From Streptomyces sp. NBC_01233 (GTDB lineage: Bacteria > Actinomycetota > Actinomycetes > Streptomycetales > Streptomycetaceae), in contig NZ_CP108514.1 in the NCBI RefSeq assembly GCF_035989305.1, positions 2,480,501-2,544,500 of the forward strand: a stretch of DNA of 64,000 nt. The letters are read 5' to 3'. The notes under the pieces are model-generated. The model was not told the origin of the DNA. It was given only the letters and a program-made list of their open reading frames with translations, and made no database searches. This document shows positions 34,294 to 42,467 of this stretch, piece after piece (position 1 is the stretch's first letter; each line of letters opens with the position of its first letter). The translations under genes and the position numbers were made by a program.

Positions 34294-35154
34294 ATGAACC
34301 AAGAGGACTACGCCTCCGAAGACGCGTACGAAGCCGATCCGGGCTCCGCGGAAGACGCCGAGGCCACACGGCGTGACGCGGGGGAAACGGAGAGCAGCCG
34401 GGCGAGCCGGGGCTGGTGGGACCGCAACGCCGACGAGTACCAGAGCGAGCACGGCGCCTTCCTCGGCGACGACCGCTTCGTATGGGGACCCGAAGGACTG
34501 GACGAGGCGGAGGCGGCCCTCCTCGGCCCCGCCGGCTCCCTCAAGGACAAGGACGTCCTGGAGATCGGCGCCGGCGCCGCGCAGTGCTCGCGCTGGCTGG
34601 CCGCGCAGGGCGCCCGCCCGGTGGCCCTCGACCTCTCCCACCGCCAGCTCCAGCACGCCCTGCGCATCGGCGGCGGCGACGTGCCGGGGCCCCGGCTGGT
34701 CGAGGCCGACGCCGGCAGGCTCCCCTTCCGCGACGGCTCCTTCGACCTCGCCTGCTCCGCCTACGGCGCCGTCCCCTTCGTCGCCGACCCGGTCAACGTC
34801 ATGCGCGAGGTGCACCGCGTCCTGCGCCCCGGCGGCCGCTGGGTCTTCTCCGTCACCCACCCGATCCGCTGGGCCTTCCCCGACGAGCCCGGCCCCGAGG
34901 GGCTGTCCGTCGCCGCCTCCTACTTCGACCGGACCCCGTACGTGGAGCAGGACGAGCAGGGGCGCGCGGTGTACGTCGAGCACCACCGCACCCTCGGCGA
35001 CCGGGTCCGCGACGTGGTGGCGGGCGGCTTCCGCCTGGTCGACCTGGTCGAGCCGGAGTGGCCCGAGTGGAACAGCCAGGAGTGGGGCGGCTGGTCCCCG
35101 CTGCGCGGCAACCTGATCCCGGGCACCGCGATCTTCGTGTGCGAGAGGGCCTGA
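34294..35154 (+). CDS. Class I SAM-dependent methyltransferase
   Basis: A 286-residue protein with an acidic N-terminal ~40 residues, then motif I VLEIGAGAAQCSRWLA, motif II VALDLSHRQL, PFRDGSFDLACSAYGAVPF and a typical 'HRVLRPGGRWVFS' strand. These place it in the Methyltransf_11/UbiE-like group. The substrate is unknown. Only 4 bp separate its stop from the hrpB start, so the two are likely cotranscribed. Confidence 0.92.
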   Translation: MNQEDYASEDAYEADPGSAEDAEATRRDAGETESSRASRGWWDRNADEYQSEHGAFLGDDRFVWGPEGLDEAEAALLGPAGSLKDKDVLEIGAGAAQCSRWLAAQGARPVALDLSHRQLQHALRIGGGDVPGPRLVEADAGRLPFRDGSFDLACSAYGAVPFVADPVNVMREVHRVLRPGGRWVFSVTHPIRWAFPDEPGPEGLSVAASYFDRTPYVEQDEQGRAVYVEHHRTLGDRVRDVVAGGFRLVDLVEPEWPEWNSQEWGGWSPLRGNLIPGTAIFVCERA

Positions 35155-35158
35155 TCCC

Positions 35159-37786
35159 TTGATCCGCCAGGCCGCCCTCGACGCCCTCCCCGTAAGAGAG
35201 GCCGTGCCCGCGCTGGTCTCCGCGCTGGACGGCCACGGCGCCGCGGTGCTCTGCGCCCCGCCCGGCACCGGCAAGACCACGCTGGTGCCGCTGGTGCTGG
35301 CGGGACTGGTGGGCGGTGGGCCCCGGCGCCGTGTCGTGGTCGCCGAGCCGCGGCGGATCGCCGCCCGGGCCGCGGCCCGGCGCATGGCCTGGCTGCTGGG
35401 CGAGGCCGTCGGCTGCTCGGTCGGCTTCACGGTGCGCGGGGAGCGGGTGGCGGGTCCCGGCACGGTGGTGGAGGTGGTCACCACCGGGGTGCTGCTCCAG
35501 CGGCTCCAGCGCGACCAGGAGCTGGCCGGCGTGGACGTGGTGGTCCTGGACGAGTGCCACGAGCGGCACCTGGACGCCGACACGGTCGCCGCCTTCCTCC
35601 TCGACGTACGGGAGACGCTGCGCCCGGAGCTCCGGCTCGTGGCGGCTTCGGCGACGACCGACGCGGCCGTGTGGGCGCGCGTACTCGGTCGCGGCGGTCC
35701 CGGCGACGCGCCGGTGGTGGAGGCCGCGGGGGTCTCGTACCCGGTGGAGACCGTGTGGGCCCCGCCGGCCCGGCCGGTGCGGCCCCCGCACGGGATGCGG
35801 GTGGATCCGGCGCAGCTGACGCACGTGGCCTCGGTGGTGCGGCGGGCCCTGGCGGAGCGCGAGGGAGACGTCCTGTGCTTCCTGCCCGGCGTCGGCGAGA
35901 TCGCCCGCGTCGCCGGGCAGCTGGGCGGTGTGGACGCGGAGGTGCTGCAGGTCCACGGCCGGGCCCCGGCGGCCGTGCAGGACGCGGCGCTGACGGCCTC
36001 GGACCACCGCCGGGTGATCCTTTCCACCGCGGTGGCGGAGTCGAGCCTGACCGTTCCCGGGGTACGGGTGGTCGTGGACTCGGGGCTGGCCCGCGAGCCC
36101 CGGGTGGACCACGCCCGGGGGCTGGGCGCGCTGGCGACCGTACGGGCCTCCCGCGCGGCCGGGCGGCAGCGGGCGGGCCGGGCCGGACGTGAGGGGCCGG
36201 GCGCGGTGTACCGCTGCTGGGCCGAGGCGGAGGACGGCCGGCTGCCCGCGTTCCCCTCGCCGGAGATACGCATCGCCGACCTGGCGCAGTTCGCGTTGCA
36301 GGCGGCGTGCTGGGGCGACCCGGACGCGTCCGGGCTGGCGCTGCCGGATCCGCCGCCGGCCGGCGCCATGGCCGCGGCGCGGGAGGTGCTGGTGGCCGTC
36401 GGCGCGGTGGACGCCGCCGGCCGGCCGACCCCGCGCGGCCTGCGGATGGCCCGGCTGGGGCTGCACCCGCGGCTGGCCCGCGCCCTGCTGGACGGCTCGG
36501 CCGCGCTCGGTGCCCGGCGGGCGGCGGAGCTGGTGGCCCTGCTCAGCGAGGAGCCGCCGCGCGAGTACGGGGACGACCTGGCCGCGGCCTGGCGGCGGGC
36601 CCGCGCGGGCGGCGACGGCTACGCGCCCCGCTGGCGCGCGGAGGCCCGCCGGCTGGAGCGCGCGGCCGGCGCGGACCCTGCGGGGCTCTCCCCCACCCCG
36701 CCCCTTCCCGAAGCCGGGGCTGGCGACCCCGGCCGCCGCTCCCGGGGCCCCGCCCCGGACCCGTCGGGGGCTCCGGGGCGGAGCCCCAGCGGCGGCGCCA
36801 CACCCGATGACCTCGCCGCCGGGCTCGTCTCCGCACTCGCGTTCCCCGAGCGGGTGGCCAAGGCCAAAGGGGAGCACGCCTTCCTCATGGCCAACGGCAC
36901 CGGAGCCGAGCTCACCGATGGCTCACCGCTGCGCCGCGCGCCCTGGCTGGCCGTCGCCGTCGCCGACAGGCCCCCGCACTCCGCCTCCGCACGGATCCGG
37001 CTGGCCGCGGTCATCGACGAGGACACCGCCCTGGCCGCCGCCGCCCACCTGCGGACCGAGGACGAAGAGGTGCACTGGGAGGACGGGGACCTGATCGCCC
37101 GCGCGGCGCAGCGGCTGGGGGCGATCGAGCTGGCCGTGCGCCCGCTGCGCACCCCCGACCCGGCGCTGGTACGGGCCGCCCTGCTCGACGGGCTCCGCTC
37201 CGAGGGCCTCGGCCTGCTGCGCTGGTCCCCGGACGCGCAGGCCCTTCGGGCCCGGCTGGGCTTCCTGCACCGCACGCTCGGCGGCGCGTGGCCCGACGTA
37301 GAAGAGGACGGCGCCCTGCTGGACCGGGCCGACGACTGGCTGGAGCCCGAGCTGTCGCGGGCCCGGCACCGGGCGGACCTGGGGCGGATCGACGCCGGGC
37401 AGGCGCTGAACCGGCTGCTGCCGTGGTCCACCGGTGAGGCCGCCCGGCTGGACGAGCTGGCTCCGGAACGGCTGGAGGTGCCCAGCGGGTCCCGGATCCG
37501 GCTGGACTACTCCGCCGAGCACGGGCAGCCGGTGCTCGCGGTGAAGCTCCAGGAGCTGTTCGGGCTGGCCGAGACCCCGAAGGTGGCCGGTGTGCCGGTG
37601 CTGGTGCACCTGCTGTCGCCCGCCGGACGGCCCGCCGCCGTCACCGCCGACCTCGCCTCCTTCTGGCAGGGCGGCTACCGCGCCGTCCGTGCCGAGCTGC
37701 GTGGCCGCTACCCCAAGCACCCCTGGCCGGAGGACCCGGCCACCGCCGAGCCCACCCGTCACACGAACGCCCGGCTCAGGCGCTGA
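35159..37786 (+). CDS. hrpB: ATP-dependent helicase HrpB
   Basis: TTG 35159 gives 875 residues. DEAH/RHA-type motifs: APPGTGKTTLV (Lys 39), AEPRRIAARAAARRM, VVLDECHERHLDAD (DECH at 131-134), AASATTD, LSTAVAESSLTVPGV and QRAGRAGREGPG. The C-terminal HrpB domain follows (LNRLLPWSTGEAARLDEL, IRLDYSAEHGQPVLAVKLQE). Its physiological role in Streptomyces is unclear. A Pro/Gly-rich insertion around residues 508-548 is encoded by a GC palindrome (36744-36787). It overlaps the converging DUF3068 gene by 11 bp. Confidence 0.96.
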   Translation: MIRQAALDALPVREAVPALVSALDGHGAAVLCAPPGTGKTTLVPLVLAGLVGGGPRRRVVVAEPRRIAARAAARRMAWLLGEAVGCSVGFTVRGERVAGPGTVVEVVTTGVLLQRLQRDQELAGVDVVVLDECHERHLDADTVAAFLLDVRETLRPELRLVAASATTDAAVWARVLGRGGPGDAPVVEAAGVSYPVETVWAPPARPVRPPHGMRVDPAQLTHVASVVRRALAEREGDVLCFLPGVGEIARVAGQLGGVDAEVLQVHGRAPAAVQDAALTASDHRRVILSTAVAESSLTVPGVRVVVDSGLAREPRVDHARGLGALATVRASRAAGRQRAGRAGREGPGAVYRCWAEAEDGRLPAFPSPEIRIADLAQFALQAACWGDPDASGLALPDPPPAGAMAAAREVLVAVGAVDAAGRPTPRGLRMARLGLHPRLARALLDGSAALGARRAAELVALLSEEPPREYGDDLAAAWRRARAGGDGYAPRWRAEARRLERAAGADPAGLSPTPPLPEAGAGDPGRRSRGPAPDPSGAPGRSPSGGATPDDLAAGLVSALAFPERVAKAKGEHAFLMANGTGAELTDGSPLRRAPWLAVAVADRPPHSASARIRLAAVIDEDTALAAAAHLRTEDEEVHWEDGDLIARAAQRLGAIELAVRPLRTPDPALVRAALLDGLRSEGLGLLRWSPDAQALRARLGFLHRTLGGAWPDVEEDGALLDRADDWLEPELSRARHRADLGRIDAGQALNRLLPWSTGEAARLDELAPERLEVPSGSRIRLDYSAEHGQPVLAVKLQELFGLAETPKVAGVPVLVHLLSPAGRPAAVTADLASFWQGGYRAVRAELRGRYPKHPWPEDPATAEPTRHTNARLRR
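36744..36787. repeat. GC-rich palindrome inserted in the hrpB coding sequence
   Basis: GGGGCCCCGCCCCGG (36744-36758) and CCGGGGCGGAGCCCC (36773-36787) form a 15-bp stem with one mismatch. The sequence resembles the 'GGGGCTCCGCCCC' palindromes commonly seen between Streptomyces genes, but here it lies in frame inside a helicase gene and encodes a low-complexity Pro/Gly linker. Confidence 0.75.
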
Positions 37787-38756
37787 TCCCTTCCCCTTCT
37801 TCCCGCACCCGGCGTCCGCGGGCCTCCAGCCACAGCGCCAGCCCCAGCAGCGCGAGCCCGCCGCCGGCGAGGCCGATGGGCGCGTAGGTGTGCAGTGCGA
37901 GGACCTTCATGCGGTTCGACTTGACCAGGTCGACGGTGTAGTCGGAGTAGTCCTCGCGCATCGTCACGTGCCCGGCGAAGGCGGTGAGCTTGCCGTCGGG
38001 GCCGCCGGCCGCGATGCCGCCCCGCATCTCCTGCTGGATGTCCTGCTCGGCGTTGACCGGCGCCCCGGTCACCGGGTCGACCCAGAACCTCACCTTGGCG
38101 GTGTACCAGAGGGTGGTGCCGGTGACGGCCTCGATCGTCGACGGGTCGATGCCCTCGATCGGCATCTTCTTCGGCATGGCGACCTTGGTCCAGGGGATCG
38201 TCTGCTCGAAGTAGTAGACCTCCATGCCCTTGAACGTGCGCGGTCCGACGTAGTGGATCGGCGAGGAGGTGCGGGTCTGCGCGTCGAAGTACAGGTAGTC
38301 GCGCGGCTCGGTGAAGAACGGCCACTTGAACTCGATGCCCTCGCGCTTGACGGCGTCCCCGTCGACCATCTCCCCGGTGGCGTGCACCGGGTCCTGGGTG
38401 TGGGCGTCGAAGATGTAGCGCTCGGGGATCTGGGAGACCATCTTGCCGTCGGGGCCGATGATGTAGGACAGCGTGTCCCAGACGACGACGTCCTTGCCCG
38501 CGCTCGACTCGATCTCCTTCGACGCCTCCACGTTCCCCTTGAGGGTCTGGACGATCGTGACCTTGTCGACCTTCTTCGGCTGCATGCCGCCGGTGTAGTC
38601 GAGGAGGGTCGCGTCCTTCGCCTCCAGGACCATCTCCTGGTACTGGCTCGGCGGGATCTTGGCGAGGCGGGGGTACGCGTACCAGCGCAGCAGCGGCGCG
38701 AGGGCTGCGCAGAACACGGCTAGGGCCAGCAGGACAAGGCTCGCTCTGCGTCGCAA
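37776..38756 (-). CDS. DUF3068 membrane-anchored extracytoplasmic protein (porin PorA family-like)
   Basis: The 326-residue protein has an N-terminal span (ASLVLLALAVFCAALAPLL), an extracytoplasmic domain with YPRLAKIPPSQYQ, GMQPKKVDKVTIVQTLKG and VEAVTGTTLWYTAKVRFWVD-like strands, and a C-terminal span (APIGLAGGGLALLGLALWL). That is the DUF3068 layout. The function in Streptomyces is unknown. The small gene just upstream on the same strand (38771-38911) may be cotranscribed. Confidence 0.93.
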   Translation of the reverse strand: MRRRASLVLLALAVFCAALAPLLRWYAYPRLAKIPPSQYQEMVLEAKDATLLDYTGGMQPKKVDKVTIVQTLKGNVEASKEIESSAGKDVVVWDTLSYIIGPDGKMVSQIPERYIFDAHTQDPVHATGEMVDGDAVKREGIEFKWPFFTEPRDYLYFDAQTRTSSPIHYVGPRTFKGMEVYYFEQTIPWTKVAMPKKMPIEGIDPSTIEAVTGTTLWYTAKVRFWVDPVTGAPVNAEQDIQQEMRGGIAAGGPDGKLTAFAGHVTMREDYSDYTVDLVKSNRMKVLALHTYAPIGLAGGGLALLGLALWLEARGRRVREEGEGISA

Positions 38757-38770
38757 GGCCGGGCCCTCCT

Positions 38771-38911
38771 CTACTTTCCGGGCGCGGGGGGCGCGGTGGT
38801 GAGCAGGGGCCTGGGTGAGGTCTCGCCTTCGGGCACCCCGAACGCCGTGATGGCGAACACGAGGGCCAGCGCGGCCGCGAGGCCGATGGCGGCGGCGACG
38901 AATGCGCGCAT
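38771..38911 (-). CDS. SPW_0924 family small membrane protein
   Basis: A 46-residue ORF from ATG 38911 reads MRAFVAAAIGLAAALALVFA at the start and ends LLTTAPPAPGK before TAG at 38771-38773. One hydrophobic segment is followed by a short Pro/Thr tail. The sequence and its place upstream of a DUF3068 gene match the tiny Streptomyces SPW_0924 family as I recall it. It ends 15 bp before the DUF3068 start. Confidence 0.8.
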   Translation of the reverse strand: MRAFVAAAIGLAAALALVFAITAFGVPEGETSPRPLLTTAPPAPGK

Positions 38912-39100
38912 GCCGGGGCTCCGAAATCTGATGAGGCGTCAGAGATGGGGCACCGTAGCAACGCGGGGGTGAGATGAGAACCGTTCGGGCCGCAGATCAC
39001 CACTGGGCCGCCCGGGGGATCTCGGCGCCCGCCGGCACACCCACCCCCGCGTTGCGCACGGCGGGACACCCGCCCCATGGAACCCTGATCACCAACAGAA

Positions 39101-39118
39101 TGTAATCAAATGATTACA
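39101..39118. promoter_or_regulatory. Perfect palindromic operator upstream of the beta-helix gene
   Basis: TGTAATCAAATGATTACA is an 8-bp perfect inverted repeat with a 2-bp centre, strikingly AT-rich in 70%+ GC DNA. It ends 19 bp before the ATG at 39138, so a bound dimeric repressor (GntR-, MarR- or TetR-like) would block initiation. No regulator gene lies next to it in the window. Confidence 0.75.
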
Positions 39119-39137
39119 TATGGCGATAGGAGAAGTG

Positions 39138-40124
39138 ATGCACAGACGTCAGCTCAAGGCCGCGGCCCTGGTTGTGCCGGTCGTGGCCGCGCTCAGTCTC
39201 GGCAACACCGCGGACGCGACCTCCCTGGCGGCCATTCCGTGCGACGTCACCGCACTCAACAACGCCATCGTCGCCGCGAACGACAACACCGGACCGCACA
39301 CCATCCGGCTCGCACCCAGATGCGTCTACAACGTCCTCACTCCCGCGTCGACCGGCGGTCTCGGCCCCAACGCCCTGCCCCTGATCACGGGCACCGTCAC
39401 GCTGCTGGGGAACAAGACCACCATCCGACGGGATCCCGACGCGGCCGAGGGCTTCCGCATCGCGCAGATCGACGGCCCCGGCGGGCGCCTGACCGTCGAG
39501 GGTGTCACCGCGACCGGCGGCGGCTATCTCGACTACGCCGGCACCTACCTGCCCACGGACGGAGGGACGCTCATCCTCAAGCACAGCACCGTGACCAACA
39601 GCACGGCGAACCAGGGGGGCGCCATCTTCGTGAACCAGAGCAGCACCCTTGAGATGTACGACAGCGTCGTGCGGGACAGTGCTGGCCAGCGGGGTGGTGC
39701 CATCTACAACGGGCCGGGAAGCACCACCCTGCTGCAGAAGACCAAAGTGGTGCGGAACCAGGCCACGGAGCTGGGGGGCGGCGTCTTCACCGCCGGGGTC
39801 TCCATGACCATCAAGAACTCGCACATCGACGACAACCGCGCCTTCCAGCAGGGCGGCGGAATCTACAACGACCGCTCTCCGCTGGACATCTCCTCGACGA
39901 CCATCGCGGACAACCGCGCGGGCCAAACGGGTGGCGGCATCGCCAATGACGGCACCACCACGCTGACGGACACAAAGGTGCGGCGCAACATCGCGCTCAA
40001 CGGCGGCGGCGTCTGGCAAGGAACCTCCGCCGGCACCGCCCTGACCCTCGTCAGGAGCCGGATCGTCGAGAACACGCCCAACAACTGCCGGCCCGTCGGG
40101 TCGGTTCCCGGCTGCACGAACTGA
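39138..40124 (+). CDS. Secreted right-handed parallel beta-helix (PMP-like) protein
   Basis: ATG 39138 follows AGGAG with 5-base spacing and gives 328 residues; ATG 39120 lacks a site. A signal peptide (LKAAALVVPVVAALSLGNTADA) is followed by repeated strands of the type 'GGAIFNxxxSTLxIxxSxVxxN', e.g. QGGAIFVNQSSTLEMYDSVV, RGGAIYNGPGSTTLL and TGGGIANDGTTTLTDTKV. Such repeats build a parallel beta-helix like that of polymorphic outer-membrane proteins and polysaccharide lyases. No catalytic residues are evident. Likely controlled by the palindrome at 39101. Confidence 0.88.
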   Translation: MHRRQLKAAALVVPVVAALSLGNTADATSLAAIPCDVTALNNAIVAANDNTGPHTIRLAPRCVYNVLTPASTGGLGPNALPLITGTVTLLGNKTTIRRDPDAAEGFRIAQIDGPGGRLTVEGVTATGGGYLDYAGTYLPTDGGTLILKHSTVTNSTANQGGAIFVNQSSTLEMYDSVVRDSAGQRGGAIYNGPGSTTLLQKTKVVRNQATELGGGVFTAGVSMTIKNSHIDDNRAFQQGGGIYNDRSPLDISSTTIADNRAGQTGGGIANDGTTTLTDTKVRRNIALNGGGVWQGTSAGTALTLVRSRIVENTPNNCRPVGSVPGCTN

Positions 40125-40168
40125 CCCGGGCTCGATCCGCGCGCCCGGCACGGTCCACAAGACACAGC

Positions 40169-41386
40169 CTAGGTGTGTCGCCCCGGGGTCGGCCGGGGCG
40201 CCGCCGACGTGGAGGACGCAGACGCGGTGGGCTTCGGCGTGCCTGAGGAGCTCGGCGTCGGGCCGGCCGTCGGGGTCGGCGTGGGTGTGGGCGTCGGGGT
40301 CGGGGTCGGGGTCGGCAAGGGTTTCGGGTCCGGCGTCGGCGTAGGTGTCGGGGTCGGCGTAGGGGTGGGAGTCGGCGTGGGCTTCGGGTCCGGCGTAGGA
40401 GTCGGGGTCGGCGTCGGCGTGGGCGTGGGCTTCGGCGTGGGCGTGGGCGTCGGCGTGGGCGTGGGCTTCGGAGTGGGTGTGGGGGTGGGTGTGGGCGTCG
40501 GCGTCGGTGCCGTGGGCGTGCCCGCCCCCGTACCGGGCCGGTCCGGGATCTCGTGCGTCCCCTTCAGGTAGTACGTGAACCAGGACCGGACCGTCCGCAG
40601 GTACTCCGTGGAGTGGTTGTAGGAGAGCACCGCCCGGTCCAGGTCCGCGTCCGTCCGCAGGTCCCGGGTGCCCGCGCACAGGTACCGCCCGGCCGCGAGG
40701 GCCGCGTCGTGCACGTTGTTCGGGTTGCGCCGGCCGTCGCCGTCCGCGTCCTGACCCCATGCCGCCCACGTGGAGGGGATGAACTGCATCGGCCCGACCG
40801 CCCGGTCGTAGCGGGCGTCCCCGTCGTAGGCCCCGGCGTCCGTGTCCGAGATGTTCGCGAAGCCGTTGCCGTCGAGCACCGGCCCCAGGATCGGCCGCAG
40901 GGTGGTCCCGGCCGCGTCGACCTGGCCGCCGCGCGCCTGACCGGACTCCACCTTGCCGATCGCCGCGAGGAGTTGCCAGCGCAGTCCGCATCCGGGGTCG
41001 CTCCGCCCCACCGTCTTCTCCGCCCGCAGGTAGGCCGCGAGCACGCTCGCCGGTATGCCCTGGGCCCCTTCGGCCGGTCCGGTTCCGGCGGACACCGCCG
41101 CCGCCGCCGTCTCCGGAGCCTGCGGCTGCGTGGTCTGCGCCTCGTCCGGCAGCACCACGGCCGGCGGCTCCGGGCTCGCCAGCGGCGGGAGTTCGGTGAA
41201 GTAGGCGGAGTCACCACCGCTCGCCTCCGCCGGGAGGGCCGGCCCGCCCTCACCGATCGCGGCCGTCCGGTCCTCCCCGGCGCCCGCCGGCCCCTGCGAA
41301 GCGGTCAGCGCCGCGGCCACCAGCGCGGAGACCAGGGCGGCTGCCGCCCCCGTGCGCAGCCTGCGTCCGATTATTCGAGCCGACAT
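40169..41386 (-). CDS. Secreted lytic transglycosylase with Pro-Thr-rich tail
   Basis: ATG 41386 has GGGGAGGGG upstream and gives 405 residues. A signal peptide ([19 protein letters not shown]) is followed by an SLT-type domain: [20 protein letters not shown] with the catalytic Glu, [19 protein letters not shown], and [21 protein letters not shown]. The enzyme cleaves peptidoglycan glycan strands. The last ~110 residues are almost pure (Pro-Thr)n with a few Lys/Asp, an extended cell-wall-spanning tail. This region is encoded by a degenerate GTCGGC/GTGGGC array. Confidence 0.93.
   Translation of the reverse strand: MSARIIGRRLRTGAAAALVSALVAAALTASQGPAGAGEDRTAAIGEGGPALPAEASGGDSAYFTELPPLASPEPPAVVLPDEAQTTQPQAPETAAAAVSAGTGPAEGAQGIPASVLAAYLRAEKTVGRSDPGCGLRWQLLAAIGKVESGQARGGQVDAAGTTLRPILGPVLDGNGFANISDTDAGAYDGDARYDRAVGPMQFIPSTWAAWGQDADGDGRRNPNNVHDAALAAGRYLCAGTRDLRTDADLDRAVLSYNHSTEYLRTVRSWFTYYLKGTHEIPDRPGTGAGTPTAPTPTPTPTPTPTPKPTPTPTPTPTPKPTPTPTPTPTPTPDPKPTPTPTPTPTPTPTPTPDPKPLPTPTPTPTPTPTPTPTAGPTPSSSGTPKPTASASSTSAAPRPTPGRHT
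40265..40515. repeat. Degenerate 6-bp tandem array coding for (Pro-Thr)n
   Basis: About 250 bp consist of variants of GTCGGC, GTGGGC and GTAGGA, with interspersed GGCTTCGGGTCCGGC-type units. In the minus-strand gene they encode PT repeats broken by KP/DPKP. Copy number is likely to vary among strains. Confidence 0.85.
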
Positions 41387-41582
41387 GAGCCGGACCCCTC
41401 CCCCTCGACGTCCGCGTGACCATACGTCAACTCGCTTCAAGGGGCACGGACAGTGGGCCGGAATTCACCACATCGCCACGTCCGTGTGCAGGTCACGCAT
41501 ACTGTCGGGACCCTTCGGGCGCAATGGCCCGAAGTAGGGAACGTCCACGAGAACATCCACGAGTTCGTCCAGGAGGGGTGCC

Positions 41583-42434
41583 ATGCCGTTCACGCTCAGC
41601 CATGCGGCCGCCGTACTTCCGGCCATCCGCCGGACCGGGCGTGCGCGCGGCCCCCTCGTCGCCTCGGCCCTGGTCCTCGGGTCGTTCGCGCCGGACACCT
41701 TCTACTTCACGGACGCGATCGTCGAGGGGGTCATGGCCTACGGGAGCTTCACGCATTCTCTGCCGGGGGTGTTCACCCTGGACGCCGTGCTCACCGCCGC
41801 CCTCGTGGGGTGCTGGCTGCTGCTGCGCGAGCCGCTGATCGCGCTGCTGCCGCGCGGCTGGCGGGGCCGTGTCCATGCGTTCGTACGCGGCGAGCACTGG
41901 AGCGGACGCCGACTGCCGGCGCTCGCCGCCTGGTTCTACGTGTCGGCCGTCGCCGGCTCCCTCACGCACGTGGTGTGGGACAGTTTCACGCACATCGACC
42001 GCTGGGGAACGGACGCGGTGCCGGAGCTCGAAGAGCCCCTGGCCTTCGGCCTGCCCCTCTACTCGTACCTGCAGTACGGCACTTCGGCGGTCGCGGCCTG
42101 CGCGCTGCTCTGGTTCACGGCGACCGCCCTGCGGCGGCTGCCCGCCTCCCCCGCCCCCGCGTCCGTGCCGGTGCTCGGCCGGGCGGAGATCTGGGGCGCG
42201 CTCGCCCTCGTCGTGGGGTGCGTCGCGGTCGGGGTCACGATGCGCGTGATCCGCTTCTTCACCTTCTTCGACCGGATCCGTACGCCGCTCGACATCATCC
42301 CGACCGTCTGCTTCGGTGCGGGCGGCGCCCTGGCCGTGGCCCTGCTGCTGTACGGGGTGCTCGTACGGCTGCGGCACCGCGGCGACCGCGCCCGTACGGA
42401 CGAGGAAACGCGGACGCCCGTCCCCACCGCCTGA
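41583..42434 (+). CDS. DUF4184 family integral membrane protein
   Basis: A 283-residue protein starts at ATG 41583 with AGGAGG just upstream. The start MPFTLSHAAAVLPAIR is the DUF4184 signature. GSFAPDTFYF, GSLTHVVWDSFTH and several membrane spans (VFTLDAVLTAALVGCWLLL, AVAACALLWFTATAL, ALALVVGCVAVGVTM) follow. Conserved His/Asp in the lead and SLTH..WD segments recall membrane-bound metal-dependent hydrolases, but activity is unproven. Its end lies within the terminator shared with polA. Confidence 0.93.
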   Translation: MPFTLSHAAAVLPAIRRTGRARGPLVASALVLGSFAPDTFYFTDAIVEGVMAYGSFTHSLPGVFTLDAVLTAALVGCWLLLREPLIALLPRGWRGRVHAFVRGEHWSGRRLPALAAWFYVSAVAGSLTHVVWDSFTHIDRWGTDAVPELEEPLAFGLPLYSYLQYGTSAVAACALLWFTATALRRLPASPAPASVPVLGRAEIWGALALVVGCVAVGVTMRVIRFFTFFDRIRTPLDIIPTVCFGAGGALAVALLLYGVLVRLRHRGDRARTDEETRTPVPTA

Positions 42435-42447
42435 GCGGGGACGGGCG
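42415..42447. terminator. Bidirectional terminator between the DUF4184 gene and polA
   Basis: CGCCCGTCCCC (42415-42425) and GGGGACGGGCG (42437-42447) form a perfect 11-bp stem with an 11-base loop that contains most of the stop region of the DUF4184 gene. It also lies 20 bp beyond the polA stop. Confidence 0.8.
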
Positions 42448-42467
42448 CTGCCCTGGCCGTACGGGCC

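Noticed and set aside
40265..40515. CRISPR-like array
   Set aside because: The repeats are contiguous degenerate hexamers without unique spacers and lie inside a coding region for Pro-Thr repeats.
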